The notes: generated by a model from the letters alone, not told the origin. A stretch of 64,000 nucleotides of DNA from Jannaschia sp. W003 (GCF_025144335.1 NZ_CP083539.1:2295501-2359500); one strand, 5' to 3'. Numbered from the stretch's first letter, positions 10,242 to 18,597 are shown. Translations and numbers: made by a program.

Positions 10242-10828
10242 AGGAAGTCCATCCAGCTCTCGTGCAGATGCCCGGGCGGGAACTTGCGCCCGAGGTTCAT
10301 GAGCTGCGCGGGCGACGGGCGGCGCGGCGGGCGGCGCAGGGTGAAGCCCACCTGGCGCAGCGACTTCGAGCCCTTGCGCAGGTTGCAGCGCCCGCAGGCG
10401 GCGACCACGTTCTCCCACGAGGTGATGCCGCCGCGGGCGCGGGGGATCACGTGGTCGAAGGTCAGGTCGCCCCGCGAGCCGCAGTACTGGCACCGGAACT
10501 CGTCGCGCAGGAACAGGTTGAAGCGCGTGAACGCCGCCGTCCGCTGCGGCGCCACGTAGTCGCGCAGCACCACCACCGAGGGGATGCGGATCTCGATGCT
10601 CGGCGAGCGGACCACCTCCTCGTACTCGGCGACGATGGTCACGCGGTCGAGCACGGCCGCCTTGACCGCTTCCTGCCAGGGCCAGAGCGACAGCGGGTAG
10701 TAGCTGAGCGGGCGGTAGTCGGCGTTCAGCACCAGCGCCGGGAAGTGCCGCGTGCCCGCCGCCTCGCGCACGAAGGCGGAGCGGAAGTCGCCGCTGCGTG
10801 GGGCGCCGGACGGGCTGGGGGCGGGCAT
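10214..10828 (-). CDS. HNH endonuclease
   Basis: A 204-residue HNH nuclease. The zinc-stabilised core has Cys pairs at 113/116 (CQYC) and 145/148 (CGRC), the catalytic DH at 125-126 and Asn near 140. This compact form, without a methyltransferase or specificity partner, is widespread in alphaproteobacteria as a chromosomal gene of unknown role. A GGAGG lies before the ATG. About 275 nt upstream of its start there is a consensus CtrA box, and the AT-rich TATATA near 10888-10893 could serve as a -10. No phage genes are nearby. Confidence 0.9.
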   Translation of the reverse strand: MPAPSPSGAPRSGDFRSAFVREAAGTRHFPALVLNADYRPLSYYPLSLWPWQEAVKAAVLDRVTIVAEYEEVVRSPSIEIRIPSVVVLRDYVAPQRTAAFTRFNLFLRDEFRCQYCGSRGDLTFDHVIPRARGGITSWENVVAACGRCNLRKGSKSLRQVGFTLRRPPRRPSPAQLMNLGRKFPPGHLHESWMDFLYWDAELDA

Positions 10829-11167
10829 CGCGCAATCCTCCGGGGCCAGGGGCGCATCTGCGATGCGGCGGGCCCTCGGTGGAAACTATATATCGCGTCG
10901 GAAGCCGTGCAACCTTCCAGATGACGTGGCCGATCACGGCTCCGACAGGGCCGGAGCGATCGCGTCGTCCGCGGTGGAAGGTGGGGTGCCCCCGGTACGG
11001 CGGGACTGCCGCACGCCGGACCGGAGGCGAAGGTCCTGAAACCCCCATGGCACGGATCGGATCAACGAGGAGTGCCTTGGTCCGGGATTATGCCTAAAAG
11101 GTTAACGAATGGTTAACGAGCGGCGTCCTCGTCCCGTAAGTCCGCGTGAAACCTGGCGAACGTCGCG
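10829..11167. other. 339-nt intergenic region with CtrA box
   Basis: Contains TATATA near 10888 in otherwise GC-rich DNA, moderately GC-rich sequence to about 11040, and an AT-richer block at 11085-11120 with two GGTTAACGA repeats. No ORF with a credible start or RNA gene of known family was recognised. An unannotated small RNA is possible but unsupported. Confidence 0.5.
11102..11117. promoter_or_regulatory. Consensus CtrA binding site TTAA-N7-TTAAC
   Basis: TTAA at 11102-11105, seven bases, then TTAAC at 11113-11117: an exact match to the full CtrA box of Caulobacter and relatives. It sits within two direct copies of GGTTAACGA 11 bp apart (one helical turn). The only promoter it can plausibly serve is that of the leftward HNH gene or an unrecognised transcript, since the esterase gene converges on it. 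chpT, which feeds CtrA, is in this same window. Confidence 0.7.
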
Positions 11168-11827
11168 TCACCCCTCGAGCTTCAGCACGTCGCGCATGAA
11201 GGCCAGCGCCACGGAAAGGCCATCGGGGGCGATGCCGTGGCCGGTGCCCTTCATGACGTGGGCGTAGATGCGCTCGAACCCCGCGGCCTCCAGCGCCTCG
11301 GCGGCCTCGGGCAGCGACTGGGGCGGCACCACGTCGTCCATGTCGCCGTGGACCAGCAGCACCGGCGGGCGCACCCGCACCTCGTCGGCGAGCCGCTCGG
11401 GCGCAAGCAGGCGGCCCGCGATGCCCACGACGCCCGCGACGGCCTCGGCGCGGCGCGGGGCCACGTGGAGGGCCATCATGCAGCCCTGGCTGAAACCGGC
11501 GAGCACCACGTCCTTCGCGGCCACGCCCTCGCGCGCCAGCGTCTCGTCGAGGAAGGCGTCGAGGTCGGCCACGGCGCGCTCCATGCCGGCGGCGGCCTCC
11601 TCCTCGCTCGACCCGTCGATCCAGGGAATCGGGAACCACTGGAGGCCGGCGGGATTGGCGGTGCTTGCCTCGGGCGCATCGGGGGCGAGGAAGGCCGTGC
11701 CGGGCATGTGCTCGGCCAGGGGGTCGGCCAGCCCGATAAGGTCGGCGCCGTTGGCCCCGTAGCCATGGAGGAAGATCACCAGTCGCTCGGGGGCATCGGG
11801 GCCCCGCCGTTCGTATCGCAGCGTCAT
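11168..11827 (-). CDS. Phospholipase/carboxylesterase (alpha/beta hydrolase)
   Basis: A 219-residue serine hydrolase of the small carboxylesterase/lysophospholipase family (YpfH/acyl-protein-thioesterase-like). The nucleophile is Ser113 in GFSQG, with an acid in HGDMDD (162-165) and His197 in GTGHG; the oxyanion segment HGYGANG is near 21-27. It is soluble with no signal peptide. The ATG overlaps the stop of the glycosylase gene upstream (ATGA), so it is the last gene of the leftward cbiD-cobK-glycosylase-esterase unit. The natural ester substrate is unknown. Confidence 0.9.
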   Translation of the reverse strand: MTLRYERRGPDAPERLVIFLHGYGANGADLIGLADPLAEHMPGTAFLAPDAPEASTANPAGLQWFPIPWIDGSSEEEAAAGMERAVADLDAFLDETLAREGVAAKDVVLAGFSQGCMMALHVAPRRAEAVAGVVGIAGRLLAPERLADEVRVRPPVLLVHGDMDDVVPPQSLPEAAEALEAAGFERIYAHVMKGTGHGIAPDGLSVALAFMRDVLKLEG

Positions 11828-12483
11828 AGGGTTCCTTCCCGGCTCTTGGCGACGTGGTAGTAGGACCACAGCAGGCGTGCCGCAACCGCGCGCCAGGGCG
11901 ACCATGCCTCGGCCATGGCGCGCATCTCGCGCTCCTTGGGGCGGTGGGGCATGGCGAACAGCAGGCGCGCCGCCTCCTGCAGGGCGAGGTCGTTGGGCGC
12001 GAACACGTCCGCGTGGCCCAGCGAGAACATCGCGTAGATCTCGGCGGTCCAGCGGCCGATGCCGGGCACGCGGATCAGCTCCTCGACCACGGCGTCGGTG
12101 GGCGCGGTGCGCAAAGACTTCCAGTCGATGCCGGCCTGCGACAGCTCGCGCAGGTAGCGGACCTTCTGGCGCGACAGGCCGCAGGCGCGCAGCTCCTCGT
12201 CCGTGGCCCACATCACCTTGCGCGGGCCGGTGATGCCGGCGGCGGTGCAGCGGGCGAGGATCGCGCGCGCGGCGGCGACCGAGACCTGCTGCGAGACGAT
12301 CGCCGCGAGCAGCGCCGCGAAGCCGTCGCGGCGCCGCCGCAGCGGCAGCGGTCCGGTGAGATCGAGCGCGTGGGCGAAGCGCGGCTCGGTCGCAGCCAGC
12401 CACGCCGCGCCCTCCCTCACGTCCTCAAGCGTCGCGATGATCCGCGTGGGCGGCGACGAAGCGGACGGCGGCATCGATGTCAT
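11824..12483 (-). CDS. DNA-3-methyladenine glycosylase II (AlkA-like, HhH-GPD)
   Basis: A 219-residue base-excision glycosylase. The helix-hairpin-helix LIRVPGIGRWTAE and the following catalytic Asp in FAPNDLAL match the AlkA/HhH-GPD pattern, and IVSQQVS in the first helical part is also typical. It removes alkylated purines from DNA. There is no N-terminal AlkA TBP-like domain, as in the short bacterial form. The start is placed at the ATG at 12483, which overlaps cobK by 59 nt; the ATG at 12474 is equally possible. The stop overlaps the esterase start by 4 nt. Confidence 0.88.
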   Translation of the reverse strand: MTSMPPSASSPPTRIIATLEDVREGAAWLAATEPRFAHALDLTGPLPLRRRRDGFAALLAAIVSQQVSVAAARAILARCTAAGITGPRKVMWATDEELRACGLSRQKVRYLRELSQAGIDWKSLRTAPTDAVVEELIRVPGIGRWTAEIYAMFSLGHADVFAPNDLALQEAARLLFAMPHRPKEREMRAMAEAWSPWRAVAARLLWSYYHVAKSREGTL

Positions 12484-13153
12484 GGGTCTCCTCTCCCCCG
12501 GCGGGCGGGGCCGGGCGGTCGACGATGTGGATCTCGGCACCCACGAGGTGGGCCGCGGCGAGCTTGCAGCGGCCCGAGCCGCCGGAGTTGCGGGCCACGA
12601 GGTGGGTGATGCCCCGCTCGCGCATGGTGGCGACCTCCTCGGCCATCTCGGCGGGGCCGCCGACGATCCACTCCACGCCCTCCATCGGCGGCGCCGGGTC
12701 GACGCGCCGGCACCAGAGATGCAGGCCGCGTCCGAGGAAGGGCGACAGCCCGCCGGGGCCCGCGGTCACGAGCACCTGCGCGCCTTCCGGCATGGCCTCG
12801 GCCGCCTCGGCGAGGGTGGCGTGGTGATGCCAGTGCGGCTCTGCCTCCCAGGGGGGGCGGGTGAGGCGCAGGTGGGGCGTGCCGGTCTCGGCGCACAGGC
12901 GCGCGGCGCGCTCGGTTATGCGCTCGGCGAAGGGATGGGTCGCGTCCACCACGGCGGAGAACTCCGCGAGGGCGGCGCGGAAGCCCCCGTCGCCGCCGAA
13001 GCCGCCGATGCGCATCTCGCCGGGCAGCGCGGGCGCGCGCGTCAGCCCCGCCAGCGATCCCACCACCTCGCGGTCGCGCACGCGCAGGAGCAGTTCGCGC
13101 GCCTCCCACGTGCCGGCGAGTACCAGCGCGCGGCGGCGGTTGGGCCTAGGCAT
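12425..13153 (-). CDS. cobK: Precorrin-6A reductase
   Basis: A 242-residue CobK/CbiJ protein, the NADPH-dependent reductase that converts precorrin-6A to 6B in the aerobic corrin pathway. Family blocks are LVLAGTWEARELL at the N-terminus, VVDATHPFAERI near 68-79, and THLVARNSGG near 185-194. The start overlaps the end of cbiD by 8 nt, and the end overlaps the glycosylase gene. It belongs with cbiD, cobA and cobB in this window; other cob genes must lie elsewhere. Confidence 0.93.
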   Translation of the reverse strand: MPRPNRRRALVLAGTWEARELLLRVRDREVVGSLAGLTRAPALPGEMRIGGFGGDGGFRAALAEFSAVVDATHPFAERITERAARLCAETGTPHLRLTRPPWEAEPHWHHHATLAEAAEAMPEGAQVLVTAGPGGLSPFLGRGLHLWCRRVDPAPPMEGVEWIVGGPAEMAEEVATMRERGITHLVARNSGGSGRCKLAAAHLVGAEIHIVDRPAPPAGGEETHDIDAAVRFVAAHADHRDA

Positions 13154-14168
13154 GTCCGAGCACCGTTCCGGCCCGGTCCACCACCACGGCGTCCACCCGC
13201 GCGTCCGGCAGGCGCCGGGCCACCTCCGCCCGCGCCGCCTCGGCGACGCGCTGGCCGAGGCCGGGCACGCGGCCCGCCGCCTCCAGCGCGGTGTTGCAGC
13301 CCGTCAGGTCCGTGCCCGCGAGCCGCGACAACCACGCGAAGTCCACCCGGCTGCGCGCGGAGTGCAGGTCGGCCGCCCCTTGAGCGAGCTTCGTCATCTT
13401 TCCGATCCCCCCCCCGATCGTAACCCATGGAACGGGGTTGCGGGCGAGATACTTGAGCAGCCCGCCCGCGAAGTCTCCCATGTCGAGCATGGCCCCGTCG
13501 GGCAGGCGGTGGAGCGCCTGCACGGTCCGCTCCGAGGTGGCGCCGGTGCAGCCCGCCACGTGGAGGAGGCCGGAGGCGCGCGCCACGTCCACGCCCCGGT
13601 GGATTGAGGCGATCCAGGCGGCGCAGGAGAAGGGGCGCACGATGCCCGTGGTGCCGAGGATCGACAGCCCCCCCTCGATGCCGAGGCGGGGGTTCCAGGT
13701 CTTCAGCGCCAATGCGGCGCCGCCTGGGACGGAGACGGTGATCTCCACGTCCGGGCCGCGCCCGTGGCGGGCGGCGGCGGCGGCCACCGCCTCGTCCAGC
13801 ATGGCACGGGGCACGGGGTTGATGGCGGGCTCGCCCACGGCGATCGGCAGGCCCGGCTTGGTGACCGTGCCGACGCCCTCGCCCGCGCGGAACACGACGC
13901 CGCCCGCCGAGGGGGCGACGCGCACGCGGATCTCGGCGCCGTGGGTCACGTCGGGGTCGTCGCCGGCGTCCTTGACGATGCCGGCCTCGGCCCAGCCGTC
14001 GCCGATGCGCGGGTGCACCACCGCGAAGGTGGGCCGCTCGCCGCGCGGGAGCACGATCGAGACCGTCCCGGGGATGCCCTCGCCCCACAGGCCTTCCAGC
14101 GCCGCGGCGCAGGCCGCGGTCGCGCAGGCGCCGGTGGTCCAGCCGCGCCGGAGGGGCTTGGTCTCCAT
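13146..14168 (-). CDS. cbiD: Cobalt-precorrin-5B C1-methyltransferase
   Basis: A 340-residue CbiD homologue. Recognised blocks are RRGWTTGACATAAC at the start, KPGLPIAVGEPAINPVPR in the middle, and GCTGATSERTVQ with IGGGIGKMTKLAQG. In the anaerobic route CbiD makes cobalt-precorrin-6A; many Rhodobacteraceae carry cbiD together with otherwise aerobic-pathway genes such as cobK, a mixed set. The ATG at 14168 (METKP) is preferred over an upstream in-frame start at 14204. It diverges from cobA across 77 nt. Confidence 0.9.
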   Translation of the reverse strand: METKPLRRGWTTGACATAACAAALEGLWGEGIPGTVSIVLPRGERPTFAVVHPRIGDGWAEAGIVKDAGDDPDVTHGAEIRVRVAPSAGGVVFRAGEGVGTVTKPGLPIAVGEPAINPVPRAMLDEAVAAAAARHGRGPDVEITVSVPGGAALALKTWNPRLGIEGGLSILGTTGIVRPFSCAAWIASIHRGVDVARASGLLHVAGCTGATSERTVQALHRLPDGAMLDMGDFAGGLLKYLARNPVPWVTIGGGIGKMTKLAQGAADLHSARSRVDFAWLSRLAGTDLTGCNTALEAAGRVPGLGQRVAEAARAEVARRLPDARVDAVVVDRAGTVLGHA

Positions 14169-14245
14169 GCCCCATGTCGTGCCACGCGCGCGCACGGTCG
14201 CCAACTCCCTTCCGCGCGCCGCGCCTCCCCGTTAAGGCTCGGGAC

Positions 14246-15091
14246 ATGACCGACCTGCCCCACTTCGACTGGCCCGAGATGCTGCCCGGCTGGGTCTGGC
14301 TCGTGGGGGCCGGCCCGGGCGATCCGGGGCTGCTGACGCTCCACGCGCTGCACGCGCTGCGGCAGGCGGACGTGGTGGTGTACGACGCGCTGGTCTCGGA
14401 GGCGGTGCTCGAATGGGCCGCGCCGGGGGCGGAGCGCATCTACGCCGGCAAGCGCGGCGGCAAGCCTTCCCCCAAGCAGCGCGACATCTCGCTGCGGCTG
14501 GTGGCCCTGGCGCGGGCCGGGCGGCGGGTGCTGCGGCTGAAGGGCGGCGATCCCTTCGTGTTCGGGCGCGGCGGGGAGGAAGCGCAGACGCTGGTGCAGC
14601 ACGGCGTCCCGATCCGCATCGTGCCGGGCATCACCGCGGGCATCGCGGGGCTTGCCTATGCGGGCATCCCGGTGACGCACCGCGACGTGAACCAGTCCGT
14701 GACCTTCGTGACGGGGCACGACGCCACCGGCAAGGCGCCAGCCTCGCTGGACTGGGGCGCGATCGCGCGCGGGTCGCAGGTGATCGTGATCTACATGGGG
14801 ATGAAGCACCTCGGGGCAATCCGCGACGCGCTCGTCGCCGGGGGCCGCGCGGCGGACGAGCCGGTGGCGATCACGTCGACGGCCACGCTCGCGGAACAGC
14901 GCACCGTGGAGACCACGCTGGCGCGTTGCGTCGAGGATGGGGAGGCGGCGGGACTCGCGCCCCCGGCGATCATCTGCGTGGGGCGGGTGGTGCGGCTGCG
15001 GGACGTGCTGGACTGGCAGGCGCAGGCGGCGGGGGAGGCGCCGCGCGACCTCGATCCGCTCGGGCGCGGGCGGCCGGCGGAGAGTGCGTGA
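14246..15091 (+). CDS. cobA: Uroporphyrinogen-III C-methyltransferase (SUMT)
   Basis: A 281-residue SAM-dependent methyltransferase that makes precorrin-2, the branch point to B12 and sirohaem. The VGAGPGDPGLLT loop, VVYDALVS, RLKGGDPFVFGRGGEE and the C-terminal STATLAEQRT segment are those of CobA-type SUMT. No CysG dehydrogenase domain is fused. TAAGGC lies at -13 without a Shine-Dalgarno, so a leaderless start at 14246 is likely. No cobalamin riboswitch is visible upstream. Confidence 0.95.
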   Translation: MTDLPHFDWPEMLPGWVWLVGAGPGDPGLLTLHALHALRQADVVVYDALVSEAVLEWAAPGAERIYAGKRGGKPSPKQRDISLRLVALARAGRRVLRLKGGDPFVFGRGGEEAQTLVQHGVPIRIVPGITAGIAGLAYAGIPVTHRDVNQSVTFVTGHDATGKAPASLDWGAIARGSQVIVIYMGMKHLGAIRDALVAGGRAADEPVAITSTATLAEQRTVETTLARCVEDGEAAGLAPPAIICVGRVVRLRDVLDWQAQAAGEAPRDLDPLGRGRPAESA

Positions 15092-15152
15092 CGGGGGGCG
15101 AGGTGAGGGGTAGCGCTTCCGGTCGGGCGACGGTGCATGTCGATGGCCGAGA

Positions 15153-15171
15153 CCCCGGCTCGAGGCCGGGG
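15153..15171. repeat. GC palindrome after cobA
   Basis: CCCCGGC (15153-15159), loop TCGAG, GCCGGGG (15165-15171); a 7-bp version of the 8-5-8 family. It may double as the cobA transcript end. Confidence 0.65.
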
Positions 15172-15196
15172 CGTGTGACGCGAACCGTCCCCCTCC

Positions 15197-15223
15197 CTCA
15201 TCTTGCCGGAAATACCGAGGGGG
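15197..15223. repeat. CTCATNTTGCC element, copy 1
   Basis: Starts CTCATCTTGCCGGAAATACC and ends GAGGGGG. It aligns with 31902-31928 at most positions. Here no GC hairpin follows directly. Confidence 0.65.
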
Positions 15224-15239
15224 TTCGCAGGCTTCTCGG

Positions 15240-15260
15240 GATCGGTCCAGTGGACCGATC
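15240..15260. repeat. 21-bp GATCGGTCC palindrome, copy 2
   Basis: GATCGGTCCA and TGGACCGATC around one central G, a 10-bp perfect inverted repeat. It shares arms with the copy at 6778-6798, and CCGNC-rich sequence follows both copies. Confidence 0.8.
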
Positions 15261-15329
15261 CGCCTGCGGACGGGCGAAGCCCCGGACGTGTGCAGCGCGG
15301 GGGCAAAGCCCCCTCCCGCGCCCCCACCC

Positions 15330-16601
15330 ATGCCCGGCCTCCTGATCGCCGCGCCCGCGTCGGGCGCCGGCAAGACCACCGTGACGCTGGGCCTCCTGCG
15401 CGCCCTGCGCGACCGGGGCGAGGCGGTGCGCGGCGCCAAATCGGGGCCGGACTACATCGACCCGCGCTTCCACGAGGCGGCTAGCGGCGCCCCCTGCCCC
15501 AACCTCGACGCTTGGGCGATGGACGCCGCCACCCTGCGGGGCCTCGCCGCCGGGCCCGGCACGCTGGTGGTCGAGGGCGCGATGGGCTTGTTCGACGCGA
15601 GCGCGGACGGGCGCGGCTCGGCGGCGGACGTGGCGAAAGCGCTTGGCATCCCCGTCGTGCTGGTGATCGACGCCGCGCGCATGGCGCAGTCGGTGGCGCC
15701 CCTCGTGGCGGGGTTCGCGGCGCACGACCCCGGGACGGAGGTCGCGGGCGTGATCCTGAACCGCGTCGGGTCGGACCGTCACGAAGCCATGCTGCGCGAG
15801 GCCTGCCCGCTGCCGGTGCTGGGCGCGATCCGCCGCGACCGGGCGCTCGCCCTGCCCTCGCGCCATCTCGGGCTGGTGCAGGCCGAGGAGCGGGACGATC
15901 TCGACGCGCTCCTCGCCCGCGCCGGACAAGCGGTCGCGGAGGCGGTCGACCTCGATGACCTGCTCGCCCTCGCCCGCCCCCTACCCGACGCCCCGCCGCC
16001 GCTCTTCGCGCCGCCCGCGCAGCGCATCGCCGTGGCCCGCGACCGGGCCTTCGCGTTCAGCTACCCGCACCTGCTCGAAGGCTGGCGCCGGGCGGGCGCC
16101 GAGATCGCGGTCTTCTCGCCCCTCGCCGACGAGCCGGCGCCCGAGGCGGGGCTGGTCTACCTGCCCGGCGGCTACCCCGAGCTCCATGCGGGACGCATCG
16201 CCGCCGCGGGTCACTTCCTCGGCTCGCTGCGGGGCCGGCGGGTCTGGGGCGAGTGCGGGGGCTTCATGGTGATGGGCGACGCGCTGACGGACGCTGAGGG
16301 CCACGCGCACCGCATGGCGGGCCTCCTGCGGCTGGAGACGAGCTTCGCCGAGCGCCGCCTCCACCTCGGCTATCGTGCTCTGCGCGCGCGGCACGGCCCG
16401 CTGGAGGGCCGCTGGGCCGCGCACGAGTTCCACTACGCCACCACGCTGCGTGCCGAGGGCGTGCCGCTATTCGAGGAGGCCTCGGATGCGGCCGGCGCGC
16501 GGCTGGCGCCCATGGGGCTGCGCGAGGGGCCGGCCTTCGGCTCGTTCGCGCATCTGATCGCGCCCGCGCCCGCGCTGGACCCTGCCGCGGCGGCCCCGTA
16601 A
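15330..16601 (+). CDS. cobB: Cobyrinate a,c-diamide synthase
   Basis: A 423-residue two-domain enzyme. The N-terminal ATP-dependent domain starts with a P-loop-like APASGAGKTT and KSGPDYIDPRFH; the C-terminal class I glutaminase-like half has GGYPELHA and the nucleophile Cys in WGECGGFMVMG. It amidates hydrogenobyrinate or cobyrinate with glutamine and ATP. The ATG at 15330 gives family length. The MFS gene follows after 9 nt, so they are probably one transcript. Confidence 0.94.
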   Translation: MPGLLIAAPASGAGKTTVTLGLLRALRDRGEAVRGAKSGPDYIDPRFHEAASGAPCPNLDAWAMDAATLRGLAAGPGTLVVEGAMGLFDASADGRGSAADVAKALGIPVVLVIDAARMAQSVAPLVAGFAAHDPGTEVAGVILNRVGSDRHEAMLREACPLPVLGAIRRDRALALPSRHLGLVQAEERDDLDALLARAGQAVAEAVDLDDLLALARPLPDAPPPLFAPPAQRIAVARDRAFAFSYPHLLEGWRRAGAEIAVFSPLADEPAPEAGLVYLPGGYPELHAGRIAAAGHFLGSLRGRRVWGECGGFMVMGDALTDAEGHAHRMAGLLRLETSFAERRLHLGYRALRARHGPLEGRWAAHEFHYATTLRAEGVPLFEEASDAAGARLAPMGLREGPAFGSFAHLIAPAPALDPAAAAP

Positions 16602-16610
16602 GCCTCGGGA

Positions 16611-17828
16611 ATGACGGCGATCCCCGATTCACTCAATGCCCCGGACGACCGCGCCGCGCGGCGCAACGTCGCCGTGCTGGTGGCCGCGCAGGCGTTCCTC
16701 GGGGCGCAGATGCCGCTGCATTTCGTGGCCGGGGGGCTGGCCGGGATGTCGCTGGCGCCCACGCCGCTGCTGGCGACGATGCCGATCTCGGTCACGGTGT
16801 TCGCGTCGATGACCACCGCGCCGTGGATCAGTCCGCTGATGCAGCGCTTCGGGCGCCGCGCGGGCTTCGTGATCGGCGCATTGGCGGGCGCGGCGGGGGC
16901 GCTCCTGTGCGCCTTCGGCCTGCTCTGGGCCTCGTTCGCCACGTTCCTGCTCGGGTCGTTCGGCATCGGCGTCTACATGAGCGCGCAGGGCTTCTACCGC
17001 TTCGCCGCTGCCGACACCGCGTCGGACGCGTTCAAGCCCAAGGCGATCTCCTACGTGATGGCCGGGGGCCTCCTGAGCGCGCTGATCGGACCTCAGCTCG
17101 TGAAGGCCACGGCGGACGTGACCGCCGTCCCCTTCGTGCTGACCTACGTGGCCGCCGTGGCGGTGAACCTCGTGGGGCTGCTCCTGTTCTTCGGGCTGCG
17201 CATCCCGCGCCCACCCCGGCCCGAGCCGGGGGCGCGGCGGGGCCGCACGCGGCGGGAACTGCTGCGCGATCCGGCGATCGCGGTGTCGATCGTGTGCGCC
17301 ATGGTGGCCTACGCGCTGATGAACCTCGTGATGACATCCACGCCCCTCGCCGTCGTTGGTTGCGGCTTCGCCACCGGGCACGCCGCCGACATCGTGTCCG
17401 CCCACGTGCTGGCGATGTTCGCGCCCTCGTTCTTCACCGGCCACCTGATTGCCCGCTTCGGCACCGCGCGGATCGTGGGCACCGGGCTGGCCCTCCTCGC
17501 GGGCGCGGGGCTGTTCGCGCTGGCCGGCACGGAGCTCGTGAACTTCTACGGCGCGTTGATCCTGCTCGGGCTCGGCTGGAACTTCGGCTTCATCGGCGCG
17601 ACCACGATGCTCACGCGCCACCACGCCCCCGAGGAGCGGGGCACGGTCCAGGGGCTGAACGACGCGCTGGTGATGGGGATGGTGACCGTCGCCTCGCTGT
17701 CGTCGGGCGGGCTGATGAACGCGGCCGCCTCTACGGTGGCGGGGTGGACGGCCGTGAACCTCGCGATGGTGCCGTTCCTGGCGCTCGCCGCCGGGTCGCT
17801 CGTCTGGATGCGCCGCCGCACGGCCTGA
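16611..17828 (+). CDS. MFS transporter
   Basis: A 405-residue major facilitator with about twelve spans. The cytoplasmic loop between spans 2 and 3 reads QRFGRRAG, the usual MFS A-motif remnant. It begins with a 15-residue hydrophilic segment and follows cobB by 9 nt; TAAGCC at -12 overlaps the cobB stop, so it may also have its own leaderless promoter. Position suggests, but does not prove, a link to cobalamin metabolism. The substrate is unknown. Confidence 0.85.
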   Translation: MTAIPDSLNAPDDRAARRNVAVLVAAQAFLGAQMPLHFVAGGLAGMSLAPTPLLATMPISVTVFASMTTAPWISPLMQRFGRRAGFVIGALAGAAGALLCAFGLLWASFATFLLGSFGIGVYMSAQGFYRFAAADTASDAFKPKAISYVMAGGLLSALIGPQLVKATADVTAVPFVLTYVAAVAVNLVGLLLFFGLRIPRPPRPEPGARRGRTRRELLRDPAIAVSIVCAMVAYALMNLVMTSTPLAVVGCGFATGHAADIVSAHVLAMFAPSFFTGHLIARFGTARIVGTGLALLAGAGLFALAGTELVNFYGALILLGLGWNFGFIGATTMLTRHHAPEERGTVQGLNDALVMGMVTVASLSSGGLMNAAASTVAGWTAVNLAMVPFLALAAGSLVWMRRRTA

Positions 17829-17865
17829 CGGCGGAACCCTCGGCGGGCCGCGCCGTTGCGGCCCC

Positions 17866-18597
17866 ATGCTTCCCTCTCTCCTCGCCGCCCTCGCCCTCGT
17901 CCTCGTCCACTGGATCACGCCGCAGCTGCGCTTCCTGTCGAACCGCCCCCGCTCGCGCTGGCTCAGCTTCGCGGGCGGCGCGTCGATCGCCTACGTTTTC
18001 CTCCATCTCCTGCCCGAGATCGCCGAGGGACACGAGCTGTTGGTCGAAGAGACGGGCGAGGCCCCGCTGGGCGGCTTCGGCATCTGGCTCGTGTCGCTGG
18101 GCGCGCTGCTCGCCTTCTACGGTGTGGAGCGGGCGGTCCAGTCGCGAGAACTGCGCGCGGATGCCGAGAAGGACCACGAGTCCCACCCCGGCGTGTACCG
18201 CGTCCACCTCGCCAGCTTCGCGCTCTACAACCTCGTTACCGGCTACCTTCTGGTGGATCGCGGCGCGGGCGAGCACGGGCTGCTGCCGCTCGTCACCTAC
18301 GCCGTGGCGATGGCGCTGCACCTGCTCATCACCGACTTCGGCCTGCTTGAGGCGTTCCGCGCCGGATACCTGCGCCACGGGCGGCCGATCCTCTCGGCGG
18401 CGGTGCTGCTGGGCTGGGGCATCGGCGCGGCGACCGAGGTGCCCGAGCTGTGGATCGCGCTGGTGATGGCGGCCCTCGGCGGCAGCGTGATCCTCAACGT
18501 GCTGAAGGAGGAGCTGCCGAAGGAGCGGGAGTCCCGGTTCTCCGCGCTCCTCCTCGGCGCCGCCGCCTTCGCGCTGCTGCTCTGGCTGGAGGGCTAG
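17866..18597 (+). CDS. ZIP-like membrane protein of unknown function
   Basis: A 243-residue protein with about eight hydrophobic segments. The motif YVFLHLLPEI near residues 43-52 resembles the HLLPE of ZIP metal transporters, a second His occurs in MALHLLITDFG, and ILNVLKEELP near the C-terminus resembles the late ZIP helix. There is no His-rich loop; the only acidic loop reads DAEKDHESHPG. A divalent-metal role is an inference from these motifs only. The stop codon shares a CTAG with the stop of the convergent tauC. Confidence 0.6.
   Translation: MLPSLLAALALVLVHWITPQLRFLSNRPRSRWLSFAGGASIAYVFLHLLPEIAEGHELLVEETGEAPLGGFGIWLVSLGALLAFYGVERAVQSRELRADAEKDHESHPGVYRVHLASFALYNLVTGYLLVDRGAGEHGLLPLVTYAVAMALHLLITDFGLLEAFRAGYLRHGRPILSAAVLLGWGIGAATEVPELWIALVMAALGGSVILNVLKEELPKERESRFSALLLGAAAFALLLWLEG

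Larger units (their letters stand above)
15092..15329. other. 238-nt intergenic region, three repeat types
   Basis: Between cobA and cobB. It contains a GC palindrome (15153-15171), a CTCATNTTGCC element (15197-15223) and the 21-bp GATCGGTCC palindrome (15240-15260), one after another. No gene and no B12 riboswitch box were recognised. Confidence 0.6.

Noticed and set aside
10214..10828. HNH gene as part of a prophage or restriction system
   Set aside because: No phage structural, integrase or methyltransferase genes lie near it; all neighbours are metabolic.
10829..11167. SRP RNA, 6S RNA or tmRNA in the gap before the HNH gene
   Set aside because: None of the conserved cores (for example GGTCAGGTCCGGAAGGAAGC of SRP RNA) occur; no reliable structure was found by eye.
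15092..15329. Cobalamin riboswitch between cobA and cobB
   Set aside because: No B12-box-like core was found; the region is filled by three repeat types.
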